This document shows, in pieces, positions 55,510 to 64,000 of a stretch of 64,000 bases of DNA. A program made the position numbers and the translations under genes. Under the pieces are notes generated by a model, which saw only the letters and a program-made list of their open reading frames with translations, ran no database searches and had not been told where the DNA came from. The DNA is taken from positions 45,696,321-45,760,320 of the forward strand of contig AP025040.1 of the NCBI GenBank assembly GCA_036186865.1, given 5' to 3'. Each line of letters begins with the position of its first letter. The stretch's first letter is position 1. The stretch comes from Eustoma russellianum (Eukaryota > Streptophyta > Magnoliopsida > Gentianales > Gentianaceae).

Positions 55510-55640
55510 GCACTGATCAGCCAAGGTGACTAAAGTAAGGAGTTTTCTTGGTTTGACCAGCTGCTACATGAAATTTGTTGAATGATTTTCGTCAATATTG
55601 GTGTCCTGAAGCAGACGAAAGCAGAATAAGACAAAATTCG
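55510..55640 (+). pseudogene. Gypsy RT/RNase H junction relic, unit 1
   Basis: The plus-strand frame reads VTKVRSFLGLTSCYMKFVE, a stop, FSSI. This is the conserved RT-end segment of Ty3/gypsy pol, with stops on both sides. Confidence 0.7.
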
Positions 55641-57159
55641 AGTTGACCGTTGATATCAGCAAGGTTCACTGAACAGGAAAAAAAAACAAACAAACAAAAC
55701 AAAAAGATCATAATACACAATTTTGCTAGTTAATTATATCTATACACACTGATCAATACAACATACCTTAACGACCTATTACCACATATCAAACACGTAT
55801 TAGAACATCAACATACAAATTCGACACAATTACACAAAGAAACATAACATATTACAAAAACAAAAAAAAAACAAAACAAAACAAAGTATCACATAACATA
55901 ATAAATTATGAATATATGGCAACATAATTCAACAATATATATACACATATGTATACATATGCATACAAGCGACCACTTAAAAATACAAAGTAATAGGTAA
56001 AAGCTCACACTATATATAGAATACGATAACAACAAGAAGTAGTGAACATATGAAAGAAATACGGTAAGTCAGAATTATATTTGCTAAATAACGACTAAAA
56101 AAAAGGAATAACCAACTTAGGAAATTATAAACGTTATGCTGTTAATACACTTCCTGGGTTACTAATCCATAGAGTAATACATAATTTCAAAAAAAAAAAA
56201 AACTCTCAACCTTTTACAACAATAAAGAAGCATGTGGCTACTCGCAATTTGTTACAACATTGATGATATAACGTAAATAAGTCGATCTAAGGAAAACATA
56301 CAAAGAGATACACGAAACAAAAGGTAATTAAACGAATCTAAGTACATATGCATAAGTATACACACAATTGTATCAAGGACACCACGACATGACTAATACA
56401 ATAAAACAATGATAAATATCATAATATATAACGATAACAAACAACATTGTTACAAAGAATACAGTAGCACATATACTTTTCATACAAGACATGGATTACA
56501 AAATAGGCATACGATTACAAGTTTAAAACAAATTAACAACATACACATTTGTAGTAAAGCATACTAATTATGAGTTAGGAACAACATAGTATTGCATGAC
56601 AACATAATAATAGATTAAAGTGTAAATAGTATAATAACCGAAATACGGTAAAAAAAAGAAAGAGATTTTCATTAATTATCTCACTTAAACACCCAAATAA
56701 CTTATATATATCTACATTACAATAAGATCCATGCATTTATGAAATTCCTATGGAATAATTTATATAGGATATTTGTATAACAATAAGACAAGCTGGTACG
56801 AAAATATAGAACACAGAAAAAATTAATTAATTTACTATTAACGACTAACGTTTGTACAAAAAGAGAGATCATGATAAACAAAGACTAAAATGAACACACA
56901 TAGCGTGTGCACCACTTAAAAGTCGACTAACAGATAATATAAACATAATACAGGTGATGAAGCGCATATAGCATTGGTGAATGCATGAGCTACGTATGAC
57001 ACGTAAGTCATACCTGCATTTAAAATAAAGATACATAACTTACTATTTTGTGTACACCAAACATGTTCACAACTTCACCATTAAAACGACAACCTACATA
57101 TTAAAACTCGTGTATGCTTATATATATAATGGACGAAGCTACGTTCGAGCACTACATCT

Positions 57160-57841
57160 CACCCCTAGACCAATGGGCTGTCAGAGAGGACGATTTAGAC
57201 TCTCGAGGATATGTTGAGGGCTGGCGCACTAGACTTCAGAGAGAATTGGGATGGTATAGTTAAGTTGATCGGGTTCTCATACCACAACAGTCACCATAGT
57301 GTCATCAACATGGCACCATCTGAGGCACTATATCGGCGCGAGTGTAGGTCCCCTGTCTATTGGGACAATGTGAGCACGCTATCACTAGACCAGAGTTGAT
57401 GGAGCAAACCAAAGAGAAAGTGAAGTTGATCTGTGATGGAATCAAGGTTGCTCAAGATAAAAGCAAAAGTTGGGCAGATTCGAAGAGGCGTTCTCCCGAG
57501 TTCGCTGTGGGTGAGAAGGTTTACTTGAAGGTGTCACCCATGAAAGGGGTTGCATGATTTGGCTTAAAGAATAAGCTGAGGCGTCGGTACATTGGCCCTA
57601 CTTGGTGCTCGAAAAGGTTGGTTATTAGCTTACCTTTTGGCGTTATCTATGATGCTAGCCCAAGTGCGCAATGTATTCCATGTTTCTCAGCTAAGGAGGT
57701 ACTTTCAGACATTAGTCATGTATTAGACGCACCACCTCTAAGGATTAGACCGGACGCGTCATATGAAGAGACTCCTGTTCAAGTCATAGACCGCGAAGGT
57801 CAGGAGCTGAGACAGAGGACCATCCCATATGGCAAGGTATA
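57160..57841 (+). pseudogene. Gypsy integrase C-terminal relic, unit 1
   Basis: The frame keeps NGLSERTI, LEDMLRAGALDFRENWDG, HHSVINMAPSEALYRRECRS and, further on, FAVGEKVYLKVSPMKGVA, RRRYIGP and SDISHVLDAP. TAG codons stand at 57166-57168 and 57196-57198 where the family has Gln. Frameshifts follow. Catalytic integrase core residues are upstream of what remains and are missing. Confidence 0.85.
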
Positions 57842-57955
57842 ATAGAGCAAGCACGAGGAGAGCGAAGCAAATTCGGAGCTGGAGAACCAGTTCTGGGAGC
57901 GCTCCTCCTACCTTTTCCTATAACGTACGTCAAGTTTCGAGGACGAAACTTCTTG

Positions 57956-57969
57956 TAAGGAGGGTAGGA
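57956..57969 (+). other. Polypurine tract before gypsy LTR 2
   Basis: AAGGAGGGTAGGA-type purine run directly before TGTTATAACCC, in the expected place for plus-strand priming. Confidence 0.85.
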
Positions 57970-60585
57970 TGTTATAACCCGAAAATTTTTGAACTAATTG
58001 TTACACATTAATTTAATACTAGGTAGTAGTTGGGTGTAACAACCCTTCGAAATTAAATTAACTGCTGCGTGTCGATTAGGTCCAAGTAATTTTATAATTT
58101 CAGATAATGGTTATGTATATGTGTATAGATGGTAATATAGGGTAGGAAGGAAAAAAAAATAAATGAAATATATATGTATAGGTAAAGGGTAGGTGCGTAA
58201 GAATAGGGGGAAAGTAATAAATAAATATAATATATATATATAAAAAATGTGGGAGACGTGTACAGGAAGGAATAAAAGGGATAATAACAATTCAATTAAT
58301 AAAATAAATTTAAAAAAAAAGAGAAGTTCCGTTGGATTAAAAAAAAAAGAGAAAGGAAAAAAACAATAATAAAATAAAGTAAAGAAACAATAAATGAATG
58401 AAAGGTGGGCCAATTGAAAGTTAATAATGATTAAAAAAAATAATAATAAAAGTAAAACGTGGGTTATGGGGGATCGACAACCGCTTCCCCCAAATTTCGC
58501 ACCAATAGTGAGATTAAAAGGGGCAGGGGGCTGGGAAGTGCAGGAAACGGAAAAGCAATAAAAGAAAGTAAAAGGGGGGAGACACTGAAGAGGAGAACGA
58601 CTGCAGAGAAGAGGGAAAGGAAAGAAGAAAAGAGAAGAAAGAGGGAAGAAGGAAGCAAGCCAAATCCATATATACTCCGTGTAATTGCGCAAAGTGTCTA
58701 CAAATAGGTAGGTTTCCTTTTCCCCCTCCAATTGGTACAAATTCAAGCATGCTCTGGTGATATATTATGTGTTTTCATTGTTTTAACTGCTGCAATTTAT
58801 GCCATGTTAAATATCTGTGAAAAGCATGAGATCTTGGAGTCTGTGGAATGCGTTTGATGATATTGCGTGCTTTGCTTTTGATTTTAGGGAAAAGTTTGAT
58901 AATCAAAATAACACAGTTTAGGGCCCTAAGTTGTTGATTTGGCCTTAGAATAGGTTCCCATAGACCGGAAATAGGCGAAAATATAGGTCGGGGTCGAAAA
59001 AACGGTCGCCGGGGACCGCCGGTGCGCTGCACGCGCCGCTGGAAGCGGCCGCGCGTGGCTGCACGCGCCGCTGGCTTCGCAGGCGCTGGAAATTGCGGTT
59101 GAAAAAAAAAGGCTAAAACACCTAAAGGGCCAAAGGCCCTAATCGCTGGACAAGGTTCCTTAACGGGCTGGCTGCAATTGCAGCAGTCCTGGCCCAAACA
59201 GGTTCTATATAAAAAAAAAGGGTTGGCAGGCTTCGCGGACCGGGCCGGCTGGCCAGCGGTCCGGGCCAGTAGTCGGCCAGCCCATTAACTCTGGTGAACA
59301 AAAAAAAAATAAAGAGGGTGACAAACCGCGGGCCGGACCTGGGGGCCGGACCAGAAGGGGGAAAACGGCCCAAGGCCGGAATAGAAAAGGGGCCTGCCCA
59401 ATAGGTTTTTCTTTAAATGTGAAATATTTTCTGAAAATTTTATAATTGGTATGTTATTAATTAAAAATAGTAATAATTATAGGAAAAATGTAAATAAATA
59501 TCAGAAAATTCTAAATAAATTCTAGAAATTACAAAATGCTGAAATTAAATTATTTTCACTGGATTTCAGCAATTGTGATAATTAATTTAATTTGAATAAT
59601 TAGATATTAAATAGAAATAAATTAGAGAAAAATAAGAAAAAAAATATAAGAAATGCAAAATAAATGTATACAAACCATGGAAAAATAGTTGTGACATCGA
59701 ATGACGATAAATCAATATTCGGATAATGAATGAACCTAGATTTGAGTGCCGGAGGATGGTAAGGATGGGCCAGGGGCCTCAGGCGATTGTGTTGTTTGCA
59801 TTCATGGCACGTGCATTGCATGATGGTGGGTCATGACGTACGGGTCACGGGCGCTCAGGATGGTGTACGGTGGCGGGGCCAAGTACACTCAGGATGGTGA
59901 CTGTGGGTGGGTACGACCCACAGCCACTCAGTTAGGTCCCGGGATCATGCATTGCATGGCGGAGTTATCAGCATCTTGTGTGACATGATTTTGTTGCGTG
60001 TGTCATGCATAATAGGACATGCATCACGTTGTTGCGCATTTTTTATCTGGAGTGAATTACTTTTCCGTATTCATATGCTTATGTGATATCATGTTTTACG
60101 TGCTATGTGTTATATCATTTTTGGATGCTCGTCTTGTACTACTTGGAGGCAGGTGCCTACTGAGTGATTTCCCAGTCACTCACCCCTACTCCCCCCCCCC
60201 CCCAACCAGGTGAGAACGAAGGAGCGTACGACTAATCTTTGCTGAGGACGGGGCTGACATATAGTATGGGCAGACTGAAGGTACCTAGGATACGAAGAGA
60301 CCTTGCGGCTGTCTGTACTTATTTTATTGGGATTATACCAGACACTACCTTGCATTAAATGATAGATAGTAGATGCTAGTACTCTTCCTAGAAGTCAGTA
60401 CATTATTGTATTGAGGATTTTCTGTTATTTGAGAACTTTACATTATTGTATTTCGTTTCCGCGCGAAAAAAATTTCTACGTATTCCCGAACAGGTTGGAA
60501 ATTAATTCGACGCTTTGTATTCTCCTTAGTGAGATACGGCAGGCGCACTGTTCCTGATGCTAGGGTTCGGGAGCGGGGCGTTACA
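57970..60585 (+). mobile_element. Ty3/gypsy LTR, copy 2 (shared middle LTR)
   Basis: 2,616 bp, offset 6,134 bp from copy 1. By eye I found one substitution (T at 54353 against C at 60487) and small homopolymer-length changes (A runs near 52230 and 52975, and the C run near 54060). It is the 3' LTR of unit 1 and the 5' LTR of unit 2. Confidence 0.92.
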
Positions 60586-60587
60586 GG

Positions 60588-60599
60588 TGGTATCAGAGC
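60588..60599 (+). other. Primer-binding site of gypsy unit 2
   Basis: TGGTATCAGAGC at the same distance from the LTR as in unit 1. Confidence 0.93.
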
Positions 60600-61643
60600 C
60601 GAGGCTTCAGATCCGCCTCGGGAACGCAGGATTAACTAGATCACTTAGACTTAAGCTATGATCTCTTCCTATAAATGACAAATATACCCCTAATAAATGA
60701 GGTAGACCTAAGTTATTAGCGGGTTATGGGAGGTGTGTGTCGTTGGTGAGCCTTCTTTATTTCATTACCGTTGTACCCTAGAACTATCACGTGAGCACCC
60801 TAAATGCTCAAATCCCTCTATTACTCTCGTCAATCCAGATTCTCGTAAAGGTTCTTACGGAATCCAAGAAAATGCCGTCGCATCGTTTAAAAAAAATTAA
60901 TTAAATAAAAATATACATAAAAAAAAGAGAAAATCTGGCAAGGAGGCAACGATGGTAATGGTGACGACCATCAGGATCAGGATGTCACCCTCCAAGCATT
61001 GACCGACACCAAGGCTACCACTTTGGCGCAACAGAAACTGTAGACTGCGTAGTGCCAGTAGCATCTGAACTAGCGTCTTCTGCCGCTAGCGCCACCGGAT
61101 CTGAGATTCTACCACATGGAAATACAGGACATCCGGAATCCAATACTTAGAAGAACCCTTCACCGGGGAGGCATAAACATGTGACATGGCTGCTAATAAT
61201 CACAAGACCGCTCGTGATGAAAGTACAACCACGGAGTAGGGCAGGGCCACTGGCGCCACCAAATGCTTAATGTGGATGCCACACTAAGGTCCGTGTGGGG
61301 GGAATTATGCAAGTATCAGCGCAACAATCAGAACGCTTTACGAGAGAGGATACTGAGCAGAGGCCGACGCCACCACCACAACAGAAGCAGGTACAACATA
61401 AAGAGAGACAAGGATCAGTGCCAGATCCACGTGATGACTGATGTGGATGTCGGGGAGACTGGCGACGTCATACCAGAGTCAACCGTCGACGACCAGGTCT
61501 CAATGACTCATCATCAGTACAGATGATTTTAGTCAAAGATAAATGATCAGAGTTGCACAGCAGAAGCGTGACTTTCTTGAGTCACGTAAGTTCAGAAGAG
61601 TGAACCTCAATGGTTCGAAAAAGATTACGGATATCGCTGAGTA

Positions 61644-61774
61644 GCACTGATCAGCCAAGGTGACTAAAGTAAGGAGTTTTCTTGGTTTGACCAGCTGCTA
61701 CATGAAATTTGTTGAATGATTTTCGTCAATATTGGTGTCCTGAAGCAGACGAAAGCAGAATAAGACAAAATTCG
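61644..61774 (+). pseudogene. Gypsy RT/RNase H junction relic, unit 2
   Basis: Same broken segment and stops as in unit 1 (VRSFLGLTSCYMKFVE). Confidence 0.7.
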
Positions 61775-63293
61775 AGTTGACCGTTGATATCAGCAAGGTT
61801 CACTGAACAGGAAAAAAAAACAAACAAACAAAACAAAAAGATCATAATACACAATTTTGCTAGTTAATTATATCTATACACACTGATCAATACAACATAC
61901 CTTAACGACCTATTACCACATATCAAACACGTATTAGAACATCAACATACAAATTCGACACAATTACACAAAGAAACATAACATATTACAAAAACAAAAA
62001 AAAAACAAAACAAAACAAAGTATCACATAACATAATAAATTATGAATATATGGCAACATAATTCAACAATATATATACACATATGTATACATATGCATAC
62101 AAGCGACCACTTAAAAATACAAAGTAATAGGTAAAAGCTCACACTATATATAGAATACGATAACAACAAGAAGTAGTGAACATATGAAAGAAATACGGTA
62201 AGTCAGAATTATATTTGCTAAATAACGACTAAAAAAAAGGAATAACCAACTTAGGAAATTATAAACGTTATGCTGTTAATACACTTCCTGGGTTACTAAT
62301 CCATAGAGTAATACATAATTTCAAAAAAAAAAAAAACTCTCAACCTTTTACAACAATAAAGAAGCATGTGGCTACTCGCAATTTGTTACAACATTGATGA
62401 TATAACGTAAATAAGTCGATCTAAGGAAAACATACAAAGAGATACACGAAACAAAAGGTAATTAAACGAATCTAAGTACATATGCATAAGTATACACACA
62501 ATTGTATCAAGGACACCACGACATGACTAATACAATAAAACAATGATAAATATCATAATATATAACGATAACAAACAACATTGTTACAAAGAATACAGTA
62601 GCACATATACTTTTCATACAAGACATGGATTACAAAATAGGCATACGATTACAAGTTTAAAACAAATTAACAACATACACATTTGTAGTAAAGCATACTA
62701 ATTATGAGTTAGGAACAACATAGTATTGCATGACAACATAATAATAGATTAAAGTGTAAATAGTATAATAACCGAAATACGGTAAAAAAAAGAAAGAGAT
62801 TTTCATTAATTATCTCACTTAAACACCCAAATAACTTATATATATCTACATTACAATAAGATCCATGCATTTATGAAATTCCTATGGAATAATTTATATA
62901 GGATATTTGTATAACAATAAGACAAGCTGGTACGAAAATATAGAACACAGAAAAAATTAATTAATTTACTATTAACGACTAACGTTTGTACAAAAAGAGA
63001 GATCATGATAAACAAAGACTAAAATGAACACACATAGCGTGTGCACCACTTAAAAGTCGACTAACAGATAATATAAACATAATACAGGTGATGAAGCGCA
63101 TATAGCATTGGTGAATGCATGAGCTACGTATGACACGTAAGTCATACCTGCATTTAAAATAAAGATACATAACTTACTATTTTGTGTACACCAAACATGT
63201 TCACAACTTCACCATTAAAACGACAACCTACATATTAAAACTCGTGTATGCTTATATATATAATGGACGAAGCTACGTTCGAGCACTACATCT

Positions 63294-63975
63294 CACCCCT
63301 AGACCAATGGGCTGTCAGAGAGGACGATTTAGACTCTCGAGGATATGTTGAGGGCTGGCGCACTAGACTTCAGAGAGAATTGGGATGGTATAGTTAAGTT
63401 GATCGGGTTCTCATACCACAACAGTCACCATAGTGTCATCAACATGGCACCATCTGAGGCACTATATCGGCGCGAGTGTAGGTCCCCTGTCTATTGGGAC
63501 AATGTGAGCACGCTATCACTAGACCAGAGTTGATGGAGCAAACCAAAGAGAAAGTGAAGTTGATCTGTGATGGAATCAAGGTTGCTCAAGATAAAAGCAA
63601 AAGTTGGGCAGATTCGAAGAGGCGTTCTCCCGAGTTCGCTGTGGGTGAGAAGGTTTACTTGAAGGTGTCACCCATGAAAGGGGTTGCATGATTTGGCTTA
63701 AAGAATAAGCTGAGGCGTCGGTACATTGGCCCTACTTGGTGCTCGAAAAGGTTGGTTATTAGCTTACCTTTTGGCGTTATCTATGATGCTAGCCCAAGTG
63801 CGCAATGTATTCCATGTTTCTCAGCTAAGGAGGTACTTTCAGACATTAGTCATGTATTAGACGCACCACCTCTAAGGATTAGACCGGACGCGTCATATGA
63901 AGAGACTCCTGTTCAAGTCATAGACCGCGAAGGTCAGGAGCTGAGACAGAGGACCATCCCATATGGCAAGGTATA
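63294..63975 (+). pseudogene. Gypsy integrase C-terminal relic, unit 2
   Basis: Same relic as in unit 1 with the same TAG stops (63300-63302 and 63330-63332), so the damage predates the duplication. Confidence 0.85.
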
Positions 63976-64000
63976 ATAGAGCAAGCACGAGGAGAGCGAA

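Larger units (their letters stand above)
54466..57955 (+). mobile_element. Internal region of gypsy unit 1, non-autonomous
   Basis: 3.5 kb replaces the usual 4.5-5 kb gag-pol. There is no intact gag or protease. Short pol relics remain at each end, and 55680-57120 is an A-rich, non-coding filler with many ACATA/AACAAA words. The 3' end carries TTTCGAGGACGAAACTTC, typical before the polypurine tract in del/Tekay-like gypsy elements. Confidence 0.85.
60600..64000 (+). mobile_element. Internal region of gypsy unit 2, cut by the window end
   Basis: Near-identical to unit 1 at a 6,134-bp offset. One substitution was noticed (T at 55051, C at 61185). It has the same A-rich filler at about 61814-63254. 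Its polypurine tract and next LTR should begin at about 64090 and 64104, beyond the window. Confidence 0.9.

Noticed and set aside
58111..58746. 211-codon minus-strand frame in gypsy LTR 2, and its shorter twin at 52203-52613
   Set aside because: The frame is very rich in Phe, Leu, Ser and Tyr because the plus strand is an A/G-rich LTR tract. It shortens in the other copy after a one-base A-run change and has no domain.

Overview
This window looks like nuclear DNA of a dicot flowering plant. It has spliced genes with plant-type products (a GATA factor of the HANABA TARANU type, an ARL2/TITAN5 GTPase, a mitochondrial uL6 protein, an AE7-like Fe-S assembly protein and a Sec14-like lipid-transfer protein), AT-rich introns and intergenic DNA, one nuclear tRNA gene, and a dense load of plant transposable elements. 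The species cannot be named from the sequence alone.

Layout. 1-11 kb: gene-free repeat land with a small Mutator-type MITE family, a 924-bp Mutator-like element with 9-bp target duplications, a decayed copia element, a truncated RTE-type LINE and SINEs. 11.2-13.9 kb (+): HAN-like GATA gene, two coding exons. 14-18.4 kb: LINE tails and a possible plant-mobile-domain relic. 18.5-21.8 kb (+): ARL2, five coding exons. 23.8 kb (+): tRNA-Gln(CUG), flanked by a local duplication. 24.5 kb: a long inverted repeat. 25.1-28.9 kb (+): mitochondrial uL6, with inferred 5' UTR introns. 30.7-31.4 kb: CGAT-rich palindromes and a possible solo LTR. 32.3-36.3 kb (+): AE7-like gene with an apparent AT-AC (U12) first intron and a duplicated G-box module upstream. 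37.4-40.25 kb (-): Sec14-like gene, five coding exons, with SINE arrays and a partial exon duplication in its introns. 41.4-46.4 kb: more Mutator MITEs, an RTE tail, a minisatellite and a tRNA-derived SINE. 46.4-50.4 kb (-): L1-type LINE bounded by an 11-bp target duplication. 51.8 kb to the end: two nearly identical Ty3/gypsy units sharing an LTR, in the order LTR-internal-LTR-internal, with a third LTR expected about 100 bp beyond the window.

The host genes are unrelated housekeeping or developmental genes and do not form a pathway or cluster. I found no evidence of a dedicated new multi-gene system. The most informative signals are structural: exact target-site duplications that define several elements, the AT-AC intron, a decoy in-frame 45-nt exon in the Sec14-like gene, a microRNA-like inverted duplication, and the tandem non-autonomous gypsy array. 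All exon borders were read by eye from splice consensus, reading frame and family resemblance; no transcript data were available.
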